Counted from the stretch's first letter, positions 9,877-20,721 are shown. The stretch is 64,000 bases of DNA from Gari tellinella (GCA_922989275.2 OV277874.1:14434154-14498153), one strand, 5' to 3'. The notes: generated from the letters alone by a model not told the origin. Program-made: numbers and translations.

Positions 9877-10125
9877 TACAGTGGAGAATACGTTATTCTT
9901 TCCCCTTTAAACGAAACAAAACGCAAACGCAAAACACTAAAACGTAGAAAAGTGCAACTTTTGGACAATTCTGATAATTCATGTTTATCTTGGTGGCAAA
10001 TAGTTTGGAGCCTGATCAGACGCCGGGTTACCCGGCGTCTGATCTGGCTCCAAACTGTTTGCATTGGAAATAATAGTTTTATCGTAAACGCGTTATTGGG
10101 AAAGAATAACCTTTTCTCCACTGTA
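9877..10125 (-). mobile_element. MITE family A
   Basis: TACAGTGGAGAATACG to TTTTCTCCACTGTA, reverse of the copy at 1364. Central hairpin 9998-10062 (GGAGCC/GGCTCC). It sits 14 bp from the older A copy at 9616-9863. Confidence 0.85.
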
Positions 10126-10955
10126 ACTTCTTATTACGTGGTTACGTTCGAAATCGTCAATCATGGCTAGTAACTATAAAGGTACATGTATATTTAAAAC
10201 ATTTCCTAATAGGCAAATGTCTAATCTGCAACAAATGCTGTCCTACAGCAAAGACAATTGTCATGATTTGATTGGCTACACAATGTAACTTGCGATGATA
10301 CATGCAACTATAATTATATTCTGCTGTTGCAGGTTTAGACAAAAGCGTTGCTGATTTCTTTAGGTATTGATAGTTTTGTCCATCAGGCTCGAACTGGCAC
10401 TTTTATGAATATTCCGTCTTTTATTATATAAACGTTAGTTTTATCATACACGTACATGTACATGTATACATGTATGAAAGCGCGTGTGACTAGTTTTGAT
10501 CTATGCGTGTTGATAGTTTTGTCATTAAGATTCGAACTGACACCATACAAATATTCCGCCTTCTATCGTTTTTATAAACGTTATTTTTGTCATTCATGTA
10601 CATATGAAAGCGCGTGTGACTTGTTTTGATCTATGCAGCATACAATTAAGTGCAAATAAAAGCACGCACTGCCAACAGTTTTTTTGTATTTACAAATAAC
10701 GTACTAAAGTAGATAAGAAAAGGGATATTTCAAACCAGGTAACTGTTTAATGCAGGTCAATTGTAATGCAGAAAGCTACTGTCGTCTGGCTTGGACAAGA
10801 TAAACTAAAGCATTGTCATCTTTCTTTATTCGAGTTTACAGCTATAATACAACTGATAACCATTAGGAAGTTAACACACCAGAAGTTGAAACCATAGCGA
10901 CGAGTATACTAGGCATTAACAACAGTATACCTGATAAAAATACGCTTGTCCTACG
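10126..10955. other. Intron with a small tandem duplication
   Basis: About 10367-10509 is repeated, diverged, at 10510-10637: 'tgatagttttgtc', 'tcgaactg', 'tataaacgtta' and 'gaaagcgcgtgtgact' recur in the same order. No exon seen. Confidence 0.5.
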
Positions 10956-10956
10956 C

Positions 10957-11023
10957 AAACAATATAGACCCTGATCAGAGGGCTCCTAAAGTAGCCCTCA
11001 GATCAGGGTCTACACTGTTTGTC
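10957..11023. repeat. Hairpin 'TAGACCCTGATCAGAG' type
   Basis: Arms 'caaacaatatagaccctgat' and 'atcagggtctacactgtttg' around AGGGCTCC/AGCCCT. The same type occurs at about 57015, 57660, 58629 and 60430. Its outer ends are those of the other MITE hairpins here. Confidence 0.6.
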
Positions 11024-11277
11024 GTTCAGCATTCTATTGTTAAAATCAACATCAGATACAAAAATGGACCTGAATTTATTGAAAATTGGAATTGTCCATG
11101 AAAAGTTTCAGGAATAAAAAGGTTAATGTAAAATCGGGCTTTGAAGCAGTAATAGATCGTTTCATGTTTTGTGTTTTCAACAGGGCCTTTATTCTTGTTG
11201 TGCTGCACTGTTATCTTCCTAGCAGGTAAGCCATGTTGCCCTTTCACAGTTTGAGGTTGAATTCCCCTATTGAGATC

Positions 11278-11424
11278 AGGCTTCGAGGTTATAAAGCTTT
11301 TTACTTGAGCCTAACTCTTTCCCAAGCATTTGATTGGTCAGATTAGGCTCAAATCTGACCAATCAAATGCTTGGGAATACACTCAGACTCAACTAAAACG
11401 CTTAATAACCTCGAAGCCTGGTTA
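11278..11424. repeat. Inverted repeat, 147 bp
   Basis: Outer arms 'aggcttcgaggttataaagc' / 'gcttaataacctcgaagcct'; inner arms 'ccaagcatttgattggtcag' / 'ctgaccaatcaaatgcttgg'. It would fold into a long hairpin. Confidence 0.75.
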
Positions 11425-11563
11425 ATGCTGGACAATATTAGTACTCTACGGAGAAAGATCGGTCATTCTCGTCAACTGTCGGTATCTTCCGAACAATGGT
11501 AATGTAAAGCCGATAATGGGCGATCCCTTATACGTACCGATTTTTGTCCGATTTAATTAGGAG

Positions 11564-11837
11564 TACAGTGCTCCCTCCCTACAACGGCCCTCCCAGCAAC
11601 GACTCCCTCCTTACAACGGTCATTGCTGCAGTTCGCTAAACAGGACAATATGGCCAACTTATTCACGGTTGCAATGTCGTCTGGTTCAACTTGTCGCCTG
11701 CTTTTTTTACGCGACGTCTGCTCTGGATTCAAGCTGTTTGCAAAGTTCCCTCCCTATAACGACTCCCTCCGAACAACACTAAAAATTCTTATAATTGTTG
11801 TCTCCCGTTGGATGTCGTTGTAGAGAGGGAGCGCTGT
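11564..11837 (-). mobile_element. MITE family C, internally deleted
   Basis: TACAGTGCTCCCTCCCTACA to 'tagagagggagcgctgt'. Only one arm of the central hairpin survives ('cgacgtctgctctggattca', 11710-11730). Confidence 0.72.
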
Positions 11838-12007
11838 TTTTCAATTCTAAACAACCCTTCAACTATGCACTGGAATTAACCTAATATCGATGTTTTTATA
11901 GTCGATATACCAAATTATCAAAAGACGATTGTAATTAATTAAATATACACAGATAAACAAACATTTATTTATCATTCATTCACCCTGAACTTTTTAATGG
12001 ATCCATC

Positions 12008-12075
12008 ACAAATAGTTTGGAACCAGATCAGACGCAGGGTCACCCGTCCCTGAATTGGCCCCAAACTACTTGCAA
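12008..12075. repeat. Decayed MITE hairpin
   Basis: 'aatagtttggaaccagatca' ... 'gaattggccccaaactactt'. It lies next to the D element at 12083. The equivalent remnant before the second copy (12437-12468) marks the border of a local tandem duplication. Confidence 0.5.
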
Positions 12076-12082
12076 TTCCGAT

Positions 12083-12292
12083 TACAGTAAAACCTCTCTA
12101 TTACAACCACTTAATTGTGGTCATTATTTTTACGATAGGTGACCGCTTAAAGCAAGGTGCAAGTGAAACAGAAAGCTCCTGTAGGAACTTTCTGTTTCAC
12201 TGTCACGTTGCTTTAAGGTACCATATGTATATTATACAATCAATTAGCCTTGGTTTTAGTGGTCGTACATGTAATAGCGTGGTTTTATTGTA
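12083..12292 (+). mobile_element. MITE family D, copy 1 of a local tandem duplication
   Basis: TACAGTAAAACCTCTCTATT to 'agcgtggttttattgta'. Central palindrome 'gcaaggtgcaagtgaaacag' / 'ctgtttcactgtcacgttgc' with AAAGCTCCTGTAGGAACTTT. TA ends suggest a TA target duplication. Confidence 0.78.
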
Positions 12293-12359
12293 TATTAGAT
12301 ACTAAAAAATAAAAAACTGTAAGTAATTGTCTATTCGTTTGCATGTTTGTGCTTTTAAG

Positions 12360-12431
12360 GGTGTGATTGTAGTTTGCTCAAGCGAACAGGCCAGGTGAGT
12401 TGATGGTCATGGAGCTCTTGGAGTACAGCTA
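12360..12431 (+). pseudogene. Truncated, stopped copy of the TSP1 exon at 12964
   Basis: 'gcttttaag' then 72 nt aligning to the first part of the 12964 exon, with 'ctcaag', 'caggccagg', 'tcatggagctcttggagtac' shared. In phase 1 it hits TGA where the intact exon has sequence coding HW. It ends abruptly inside the W-S-S-W-S-T-A motif, where the sequence jumps to 'ttggctccaaactatttgc', i.e. back to the start of the repeated unit. So it is the left copy of an incomplete tandem duplication of about 390 bp. Confidence 0.7.
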
Positions 12432-12468
12432 TAGTATTGGCTCCAAACTATTTGCAATTCCGATCATA

Positions 12469-12678
12469 TACAGTAAAACCTCGCTATTACGACCACTAAA
12501 TTATGTTAATTATTAGGGGGTTTACGATAGGTGACCGCTTAAAGCAAGGTGACAGTGAAACAGAAAGCTCCTATAGGAGCTTTCTGTTTCACTGTAACCT
12601 TGCTTTAAGCTGCCACCTCTCTATTAAACAATTAATTAGCCTTCGTTTAAGTGGTCGTAATAGCGAGGTTTTACTGTA
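12469..12678 (+). mobile_element. MITE family D, copy 2 of the tandem duplication
   Basis: TACAGTAAAACCTCGCTATT to 'agcgaggttttactgta'. The palindrome is almost perfect: 'gaaagctcctataggagctttc'-type centre. Flanks match those of the copy at 12083. Confidence 0.82.
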
Positions 12679-12719
12679 TTAGATATTAAAAAATCACACA
12701 AAAACTGTAATGTCTATAT

Positions 12720-12932
12720 TTAACCCCTTCACTGCCATGAAGTCATCAAGTTTAAACAATTGCCTGCTTCTATTTTAAAAAAGAATTTTTAGGTAGTTTG
12801 ACTAAAGAAATATTGAAACTAGTGTAAAACAGTTTGGATCCTGATCAGACGCCGCGTTACGCGGCGTTTGATCAGGATCCAAACTGTTTGCAAATAACTA
12901 CTGTGCTCGGGGTAAGGCAGTGAAGGGGTTAA
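12720..12932 (+). mobile_element. MITE family B, TTAA-bounded
   Basis: TTAACCCCTTCACTGCC at the left and GGCAGTGAAGGGGTTAA at the right, a perfect inverted repeat. The hairpin 12829-12893 is almost perfect (GGATCCTGATCAGACGCCGC). The equivalent place in the upstream duplicate has no insertion. Confidence 0.85.
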
Positions 12933-12963
12933 ATATATTTCGTTTGCATGTTGTGTTTTTAAG

Positions 12964-13146
12964 GGTGTGGTTCTAATGTACTCAAGAAAAGAGGCCACGC
13001 CCACTGGTTGTCATGGAGCTCCTGGAGTACAGCTGGTACGAACGGCATGTGTTTGTATAACAGAAACAGAAATTGCTCCACCTATGTGTTTGCCGATTGT
13101 CCGGGTAATGACGACGAGTCACTAATATTCCGAAAACTTTGCAAAG
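12964..13146 (+). CDS. TSP1-like exon 1 (subtype i)
   Basis: A 183-nt phase 1-1 exon; acceptor 'gttgtgtttttaag' (ends 12963), donor gttagt at 13147. It encodes 60 residues containing WLSWSSWSTAG, then C, the R-layer motif NRNRNCS, ADC and a final LC. This is the TSP1 plan (W-x-x-W-x-x-W, then R-x-R, then C), but the CSVTCG strand of typical repeats is replaced by an AG-x-x-x-x-x-C segment, as in the exons at 20722, 21648 and 25521. The triple-Trp motif is a known C-mannosylation site in TSP1 domains. It is the first TSP1 module after the EGF exons, 8.9 kb away from the Cys-rich exon. Confidence 0.8.
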
Positions 13147-13419
13147 GTTAGTTTGATACTTCTAGATAACATGCACAGGACACAACAATAACTATTAACG
13201 TCAAACTTGTATACAAGCGTCAATTCTATTAAAAAAAACTCGTCTCTCGAACACGTGGTAGCTAATTGCAGGATAAAAGTATGAAAGTATTCTCTCTCTT
13301 TTCTTTCTTGCTTTCTCACTCTATTGCATTCACTCTCTCGCTCTCTATTTGTCTCAATCTCTCTCTCATCATCAAAACTGTTTGACACTTTTGATATTTT
13401 CCACCAAATATAGCTCAGA
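13147..13419. other. Intron with a pyrimidine-rich tract
   Basis: CT-rich low-complexity stretch at about 13288-13370 ('attctctctcttttctttct'). Confidence 0.5.
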
Positions 13420-13663
13420 TACAGTGGAGAAAACGTTATTCTTTCCTAATAAACGCGTTTACGCAAAAACTATTATTTCCAATGCAAACAGTTTGAAGCC
13501 AGATCAGACGCCGGATAACCCGGCGTCTGATCAGGCTCCAAACGCTTTTTTACTTAGATAAACCTGAATTATCAGAATTGTCCAAAAGTTTTCTACGTTT
13601 TAGTGTTTTGCGTTTGCGTTTCGATTCATTTAAACGGGAAAGAATAATGTATTTTCCACTGTA
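13420..13663 (+). mobile_element. MITE family A
   Basis: TACAGTGGAGAAAACG to ATTTTCCACTGTA. Hairpin 13483-13543 with CGGATAACCCG centre. The right half lacks one of the two 'gcgtttgcg' units. Confidence 0.82.
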
Positions 13664-13779
13664 CAAGTGTAATGCATTGAGGAGTACACCAGTGTATACA
13701 TTTATGTAGTACAATTATATATCATCATTTAATTGGTGAATTCTTTAGCTCACTATGTAATGTTTGCCTGCAAAGGTTC

Positions 13780-14225
13780 TAGTTCTGCCAATCATGTCCA
13801 AGAATGCAGGCCATATTTACAGGATTGTCGTTCTTGCTCACTTTAGTATATCAGACGTAAACCGTTATCTCCCTTGGTCCACGAGATCAATTATCGATTT
13901 GTTAGGCAAACTATCGGGAATCGCTTGATCATCTTAGCCTTGATAAGAAACGTATGCTTCGTTATCATTCGGCTGCCTCCGGAACACTGGTTCATGACTC
14001 GCCTTAGTCTCAGCGGGACCTCTGAAAAGCCATTTATGTTTATCTGCTGATTAAATTGTTACTTTAACATTCGCGTTCTACATCAATTATACCCTGACAA
14101 GCATTATCGATCGAATCTGTCACTAGTATATTATTCGTACATCCACACTTAACAAACGATAGTATGAATTATGATCAGACTAAGTAATTTGTCTATACGT
14201 CAATTTGCAAACTGTTAACCAATCG
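13780..14225 (+). repeat. Dispersed repeat, copy 1 (partner at 19010-19420)
   Basis: Shares 'catgtccaagaatgcagg', 'catatttaca', 'gagatcaattatcgatt', 'ggctgcctccggaacactg' and 'gtatgaattatgatcag' with 19010-19420, in the same order and orientation, with scattered indels. No intact frame is shared by both, so treated as a repeat. Confidence 0.65.
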
Positions 14226-14626
14226 GATCAAAACTAATTGATAGCTAAAATGGTAAAAAACAAAATTAAAATTAAATTAAAAAATACATTTTTCGAATTT
14301 CTTTTTAAGGAGTGATTTACACATATAAGATTAATATGATGGAAATGCGTAAATATGTTTCATGTAATAAAGACATTTGAATGATCTTATAGCCTTAATT
14401 TTGTTTTAATCAACAACAAAGTACTTAAAGCCGCATTGTGTTTGAGAAACCTGCATAAAACGGTTGTTTGGGGTCCCATTTGAACTACGTGGGACGTGAT
14501 TCTTTCACAAAAACCGGTTTTATCTAAGCAATTCTCTTTTTAAATTTTATTTATAATATTTTGGTGCTGCACAAATTAAAAAGCCTCCCTTGTGAATGGA
14601 AAGAAGGACAACTCTGTAATTACAGG

Positions 14627-14795
14627 GCTCCAGATAACGGAAGTATTTCGAAAACTTTAAAACCCAATTGTGTCATACTCATTAAAAGTGTCTCGAAGAG
14701 ACGGTTTAATCAGTAGTAACACCATAGCATTCGGTGCTGAAATGAGTGAGAAAATGTTAGATTAGTTCAGATTACTTCCTGTTTAGCTGGAACAC
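14627..14795 (+). mobile_element. MITE family F relic
   Basis: 'cagggctccagataacgg' and internal 'aagtgtctcgaagagacggt' and 'agtagtaacaccatagc'. The right end (TTATCTGGAGCCCTG) has decayed to 'tagctggaaca'. Same relic at 22960 in the other duplicate. Confidence 0.65.
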
Positions 14796-14809
14796 TGAAA
14801 ATGACCTTG

Positions 14810-15011
14810 TTAACCCTTATTCTGCTGCACAGACGTCTGCTTCGACATTGTCGTCTGCAAAATGTGTTCAGTTTAGATTTATGCATTGTTTTAATTAAAC
14901 AAACCTTAAGACGAATGTCAAATAGTTTGGATCCAGATGAGACGCCGCGTTACGCGGCGTCTTTTTAGATTCAAATAATTTGTAAACTCCGTAAAGTAGG
15001 CACAGGGTTAA
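14810..15011 (+). mobile_element. MITE family B-type, TTAA-bounded
   Basis: TTAACCCTTATTCTGC left, GGCACAGGGTTAA right. Hairpin 14921-14985, partly decayed on the 3' arm ('ggcgtctttttagattcaaa'). The copy in the partner duplication shares the same decay. Confidence 0.7.
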
Positions 15012-15067
15012 ACACTATGAGATTCAATAACAACGTGTACATATCTTTCACTGGGGGTAAACGGTTA

Positions 15068-15910
15068 AAATAAACTACGGAGAATGTATACCTTGAGCTT
15101 GCTGAAAATGACTGTTTCAGCCTTGTCCGCTCTCTAACTCAAACACTTCTTTTTGGATCTTCACCAAACTTGCTACAAATGTTTATTAGTATAGAATCTA
15201 GGTCAGGTTCAATAACTAGCAAAATCGCATAAGGCATGTCTGAGTTATTACTGAAAAATGCTGAAACAGTCATTTTTTAATACATAAAGGGCAAAAACTC
15301 AGATATGCCACATGCGATTTTTCTTAATAATCAAACTAGACCTAAATTTTATACACTTAAACATTTTCAGCAAGTTTAATGAATATCAGATAAAACTGTA
15401 TGTGTTAGAGTGCAAAAAGTGACCGAAACCGTCAGTTTTCATTAATAAACAGTCAATAACTCAGATATACCTTATGCGCTTTTAGTAGTTATGAAACTGA
15501 ACCTTGATTTTATATCAATAAACATTTTCAGCAAGTTTGGTGAAGATCCAATAAAACGTATTTGTATTAGAGAGCAAAACTTTCTGAAAACAGTCATTTT
15601 TTAATACATAAAGGGCAAAACTCAGATATGCCACATGCGATTTTTGTAATAATCAAACTAGACCTAAATTGTATATGAATAAATATTTTCAGCATGTTTG
15701 GTGAATATCCGATAAAAGCTGTTTGTTTTAGAGTGAAAAAATGACTGAAACAGTCATTTTTTATTAATTAACAGGCAATAACTCAAAAATACCTTATGCG
15801 ATTTTAGTAGTAATCAATCTAAACCTTGATTTTATATCAATGAACATTTTCAGCAAGTTTGTGGAAGATCGGATAAAAAATAGTTGAGTTAGAGAGCGGA
15901 CAAAAAAGTG
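15068..15910 (+). repeat. Tandem array, about 4-5 units of about 180-200 bp
   Basis: Recurring blocks: 'aacattttcagcaagttt', 'gatccgataaaa', 'gttagagtgcaaaa', 'tgaaacagtcatttttt', 'aactcagatatgccacatgc', 'gcgattttagtagtaatc'. Alternate units carry 'catgcgat' or 'cttatgcg' versions. The duplicate array is at 24365-25215. Confidence 0.8.
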
Positions 15911-16189
15911 TGATAGTCTAACTGACTGATGGATGGACGGGCGGAGGTAGATACGGTTGCCCCCAGTGAAGTTGAATTCGGCTGTATCACGTGATACTAA
16001 GCCGTGTGGTAATGTTTATGACAGACGTTCTATTTTCGGTTTGTTATGATTTTAAATCGCCCTTTTTGGTGATTTAGGTCCGTCTTCATCATTTCATAGA
16101 TCAGTTTGGCCCATAAGAATGTTCAAACATTATTATTAACCGTTATTGTATTTCAGGCATTTAGAAAAGGTCTGAAAAAACGACCACTC

Positions 16190-16505
16190 ATTGTTGACTA
16201 TAAGATATGAATTGTTTCCGATGGAAATAATAGCTTTAACGCGTTTATTTGAAAAGAATAACGCCTTCTCCTCATTCTTGTATTTAATGCATCCTACAAA
16301 AGGGAAATAGACAAACAGTGTAGACTCTGATCAGACGCCGCATTATAGGAATTTCAATATGAAGCAAAACGAAAATGAAAATTTAAACCAGGCACCCCTG
16401 CTTGCTACTCAGATTAAAACCATAGTTAACCTTTCTAAAAGTAAATTTTCCCAGTTTAGTGCATTGCGTTTAAACGGAAAAGAATAATGTATCCTCTACT
16501 GTATA
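16190..16505. mobile_element. Fragments of MITE families A and J
   Basis: An A fragment at 16215-16275 ('aaataatagctttaacgcg', 'gaataacgccttctcc'); a J fragment at 16312-16400 ('gtgtagactctgatcagacg', 'aggaatttcaatatg'); an A right end 'gaataatgtatcctctactgta' at 16480-16502. Confidence 0.5.
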
Positions 16506-17020
16506 TCACCACGGAGTAATTAGAGCGAGCTCTAATAACTCCGTGAGATTACGCACAAAAACTACAGCCATCCGTATCTCGAACTGGATGTAGAGAAAAC
16601 TCATCCATTTTAAAGTTTTGGAATGTTCCAATCTAAACATAACTTGGACAGGTCAGAAGAAAACACTAATATAGACAAAGCACAGGTTTCAACAGCACAC
16701 AAATATCTACACCACTGTTACATGTATCTATAAATATAAAAAGTGTAAACCGTAAAACGACATTTTAAATTTAATCCCCCTCCCCCAACATTTCGTTTTC
16801 TTCGAACATCTTTTAGACTATGTGTTTGTGTTACGTTTTCGTGAAAGGTGGGGGGGGGGGGATAATAACACGCAACGGGCATCTGGATGTTATAGGCGAA
16901 TTCGTGACAGGTTACACTCAATTTCTGCGCCAACAGAAAGCATCTCGCCACTTACTGTTTATTTGAAGCATGATATAGGTGTTCGGGAATCTCTCAATCA
17001 GTCGAACACAACATGCTATA
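16506..17020. other. Intron; poly-G tract
   Basis: A G tract of about 14 at 16848-16861 next to a C-rich stretch at 16777-16790. An inverted pair 'acggagtaattagagc' / 'gctctaataactccgt' at 16511-16545 forms a small hairpin. No exon seen. Confidence 0.5.
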
Positions 17021-17211
17021 AATAGTAAAACCTCTCTATTATGACCACTAAAAGAAGGCTAATTGAGTGTTTAAAGACAGGTGACAGCTTAAGAAAGTTG
17101 ACAGTGAAAAAGAAAGCTCTTTTTACTGTCACCTTGCTTTAAGCAATCAAACTATTGTAAAACCCTAATAATTATCATAATTAAGTGGTCGTATTAGAGA
17201 CGTTTTATTAT
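17021..17211 (+). mobile_element. MITE family D, decayed
   Basis: 'agtaaaacctctctattatg' to 'gtcgtattagagacgtttta'. The palindrome is reduced to 'tgacagtgaaaaagaaagc' and 'ctttttactgtcacc'. Confidence 0.65.
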
Positions 17212-17945
17212 TACTCAGAACAAACATACATGTATTTCAAAACTAAAGCTTTAAACGGAGTATGTATGTTTGTTTTAAGCAAGCCTTAAGAATCGAACGC
17301 AGAAATAAAGCAGACCATTTTGGGAATGAGTTGGAACTGGAAGAATCCGACGACCATATGTCAGACTTCTATCCATTGATGCACTGTCCCCTTAAAGGAA
17401 TGGTGCAAAGGAAAAAAAACTGAGTAACTTACAGGTATAAACAAGCACTCAAAGAAGCCGAGTGACTTACAGACATAGTCAGGCACTCGATTGCTGCTTT
17501 TGTAAAAGAGCAGCAAACGCACAGTCTAATTCACCCCGTCGGTGCAAGACCGGTGCATACAAATACAAATGCCACCAAAGGCGTCAGTGATTACCCTTAC
17601 GGGAATCTATTCAAAGAACGCAAGTATTGCACTTTTCAATGAAATTGGCAGAAGGGAAATTTATGACATCTTAAATAAAACATTTCTAACATTCAGCAAG
17701 TTAAAATAAATTCTGAAAGTAATACAAAAAGCTTTTAAATTCACATGGTTACGTGGAAATATATCATAATAATTAATTCTTCATTCAATATTATACTAGC
17801 TGTGCTATCTGAATTAATTTTAATGAAAATTATAAAACGTACATCAGTCGTTTTGCACTCCGTATCGCCACTGGTCCTAGATTAGCATATGAATAAAAGG
17901 TGTTAGGATCCCAGCACCCAGCTCATACATGTACCACTATTCTAC
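17212..17945. other. Intron, nothing recognised
   Basis: No domain-encoding exon or element ends found. AT-rich from 17690 on. Confidence 0.3.
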
Positions 17946-17947
17946 CT

Positions 17948-18022
17948 AAGTGCTGATAGCTCAGTCGGTAGTGTGGTTGACTAACAATCAAAAGGTCATA
18001 GGTTCGAGTCTCATTTGAATCA
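17948..18022 (+). tRNA. tRNA-like pseudogene or SINE head (anticodon AAC, Val-like)
   Basis: A-box 'tagctcagtcggtagtg' and B-box 'ggttcgagtct' are close to Pol III consensus at tRNA spacing. The anticodon stem TTGA/TCAA encloses the loop CTAACAA, giving AAC. The acceptor stem pairs poorly, and a long T tract (18025-18051) follows. So it is more likely a tRNA-derived pseudogene or SINE head than a working tRNA gene. Confidence 0.5.
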
Positions 18023-18180
18023 AAACTTTTTTTTCCTTTTTTTTTTTTTTTTAAAGTCCAATTGTATTGACTTGTGGGTAAATAACGCAGATAAAGGTCA
18101 TGTGCATGTGCATGCTGAATATAAAAGGACGATGATTTGGTGGTGACTGTACTAGTCAATGACGTAGCAATGACGTAGAT

Positions 18181-18460
18181 TGCCCAACTCTCTACAATGA
18201 AACCCAATGGGAGACACATATTATGTATGCTGTTCAGAGGGAGTTGTTTTAGGGAGGGAAATTAAGACTTGGTTTATATTTGCAAAACAGCTTTAATCAA
18301 GATAATACGCCGCGTGAAGCGGCGTCTGATCTGGAATCAAGCTGTTTGTTACTCGTCATAATATTTCTTCTGCCAAATTGTCAACTTATATGTAACTTTG
18401 AGAAAAACGGCAGACGACAAATTTAAACAGATGTATGTCTACCGTAGCTGCCGCAAAAAA
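18181..18460 (+). mobile_element. MITE family C, truncated
   Basis: 'caactctctacaatgaaac' left end without its first bases; hairpin about 18290-18348 ('acgccgcgtgaagcggcgtc'); stops after 'cggcagacgacaaattt' without the right end. Confidence 0.68.
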
Positions 18461-19009
18461 TACAGAGTCTGTTTAATATATACATATCTTCGACATTCCG
18501 CTTTTCCTGGCCTACCATATTGTTTCGGTCAAAATCATTGAATTATATTCTCTCTTATCATTCCATCAACCGAAGTCCTTCGTCGTAAAATAAAATGGAA
18601 GGTGTTGACTGAAGAGGTGCGCTTCTGGTGGCTCCAAAAGCAGTGTGAGAGGTTCCAAAAGGTTAATTGGTTGTTGAAAGATATTTTTGAACGTCGATGG
18701 TTTTAGTACCTACTATACATGTATTTAGAAAGTCAGATTAGGGTGAAGGCCATCCATGCTCCTGAATGAGATCGTCACTCCACTCCCTAATATTTACATT
18801 CACCCAATTCAATTGCATTGGAAAAAGTGACGTTCATTTTGTATAAACGCTATTTCTCTAGGGGCGGAATTTGTGTATACAATTCCGCAGAGGAGGCGGG
18901 GCTTATTGGTCTGCTAACTGCGAATCATTTTGTTGCTTTGCTTCAGTAGTGCCGTTTCGGTTATTCCTTTCAAGGTATGACAACCTCTAATATGGATAAC
19001 ACATACATG
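18461..19009. other. Intron, nothing recognised
   Basis: A short imperfect palindrome ('ggggcggaatttgtgtatac'...'aattccgcagaggaggcggg') at 18858-18900. No exon or element ends. Confidence 0.3.
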
Positions 19010-19420
19010 CATCATGTCCAAGAATGCAGGACATATTTACATAGTTGTCTTCCTTGATCTGTCTTGATCGTGATACGTAAACCATTATCTCCCTTTGTCC
19101 GCGAGATCAATTATCGATTCGTTAGACATACTATCGGGCACCGCTTGCTCATCTTTAGCCTTGATAAGAAATCCCGAATGCTTCGTTATCGCTCGGCTGC
19201 CTCCGGAACACTGCTTCCGAATTTTTTCTTGCTCTCAGCGGGGTCTCGTGTATCAATGATCAATAAGTTATCACCAAACATTCGCGTTTTACAACTATTA
19301 TATCCCGATCAGCATTATCGATTGAATCGATCAAACGGTGGTATGAATTATGATCAATTGATTAGACTAAGTAGTTTGTCCATACGTCAAGTTGCAAACT
19401 GTTTACCAATTTATTAAATC
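19010..19420 (+). repeat. Dispersed repeat, copy 2 (partner 13780-14225)
   Basis: Same order of blocks as the partner. An open frame of 117 codons (19064-19417) runs through this copy but is broken in the other, and encodes nothing recognisable. Confidence 0.65.
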
Positions 19421-20431
19421 AAAATATCCGGTACTCTGAAAGCATGTGTAATAGACATATGTTTCTAGGGTCCTTTACCCCCTATATATATATATATATG
19501 GCATTTGTTTATATCACATGGACATCAGCCCCAATCAACACACAGCGAGAATCAGATTAGTGAGATCACTGCCCTTGAACGATTACGGTGAATTACGGAA
19601 ATATCCGATTATGGGTTGGGGGAAAATGACCGATTTCAGCATCACGACATTTGTCAATATTCAAATTAAATTAAATTGGAAGCAAAAATACTTTCTTCAA
19701 ATTCAAAGCAAAAGAGATTTTATAACTGTTTTGAAAACATTCTTTCACCTCATAACTGCTAAAAAAATCGCAGATATTAAAAAGGATACTTTATTTGCGT
19801 TCAAAATCAGCAAACTACACACTTTCATTTTTTTTTACTATATGTTTAATGTCAAATCAAAATGGAAGCAAAAATTCGTTAAAATAGAAAATTAAAATTT
19901 ACATCATGTGAAAAAGAAGAAAATAAAGTATATTGCTATAACTGCTAAAATATTGACAAATATATGCAACACCTTAAAATATGACTTTGAAAATTATTCC
20001 CCGATATATTCTATATAGGGCAGTCAGGCCAAAAATTTATCCATATCGATTGTATCGGCTTTTTGCAAGGGGTACAACCTACTTGATTAAGCCAGTCAAA
20101 ATGGACTGAAAGTTGGGTATGATACTCAGATTTAATATTTCCTTATTTTCGTTCCAAAAATACCATCGGAACGTAAACCAATTCGGATCCAGATAAAATG
20201 CGGGACTACTTTAGCGCCTCAGTTTTACTAGAATTGTTTGCACTGGTCATTATAGTGTTTTGTGTTTTTTGGGGGTTTTTTGTTTGTTTTTTTTCTATTG
20301 TTTTTTTTTTTGGCGGGGGGGGGGGGGGGAGATGCAAGAAAACAGATGGAATTTTACTGCTGGTGGAACCATTGGTTCTTCTACATACATGTACCCTGTG
20401 TATACATGTAGCACCGGTTTATTAAAACTCG
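19421..20431. other. Intron with low-complexity tracts
   Basis: (TA)n at 19482-19499 and a G tract of about 14 at 20315-20330 after T-rich sequence. An open frame of 125 codons at 19518-19895 is Lys/Ile/Phe-rich with no domain match and is not called. Confidence 0.4.
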
Positions 20432-20672
20432 GTTAAAGCCTTTCACTACCAAATTTTCCGTGAGGGTTTTAACCCTGTCACCGTTTCATTGGCGTTTGCT
20501 TTAATTTTGTTGTCTGAAATGTCGTTTCAAAGTTAGAAAATTGGGCAGTATGACTTCAAAATGAGTGTCAAACAGTTTGGACCCTGATCAGACGCCGCGT
20601 AACGCGGCGTCTGATCAGGATCGAAACTGTTTTCAAACACGATTTTAAGCGTCATTGAGAGTGAAAGGGTAC
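20432..20672 (+). mobile_element. MITE family B
   Basis: 'ttaaagcctttcactaccaa' to 'cattgagagtgaaagggta'. Hairpin 20569-20632 is nearly perfect (GACCCTGATCAGACGCCGCG). It ends 50 bp before the exon at 20722. Confidence 0.75.
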
Positions 20673-20721
20673 AAGTCTCATCTCAAGGACCAATTAGCGT
20701 TATAGTGTTTTAATCACGTAG

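Larger units (their letters stand above)
14426..16185 (+). repeat. Segmental duplication, copy 1 (partner 22757-25470)
   Basis: Starts at 'taaagccgcattgtg' and ends just after 'gttattgtatttcaggcat'. In order it includes a family F relic (14627-14795), a TTAA-bounded B-type MITE (14810-15011) and the tandem array 15068-15910. The partner has the same parts, plus a 941-bp insertion. In the partner the next feature is the TSP1 exon at 25521; here the exon is absent. Confidence 0.85.

Noticed and set aside
17948..18022. Functional tRNA-Val gene
   Set aside because: Good A and B boxes and anticodon arm, but the acceptor stem has too many mismatches; listed as a pseudogene/SINE head.
19064..19417. 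117-codon open frame
   Set aside because: Lies in a dispersed repeat whose other copy (13780-14225) has the frame broken by indels and stops; no recognisable domain.
19518..19895. 125-codon open frame rich in Lys, Ile and Phe
   Set aside because: AT-rich composition explains its length; no domain, no splice context matching the gene.
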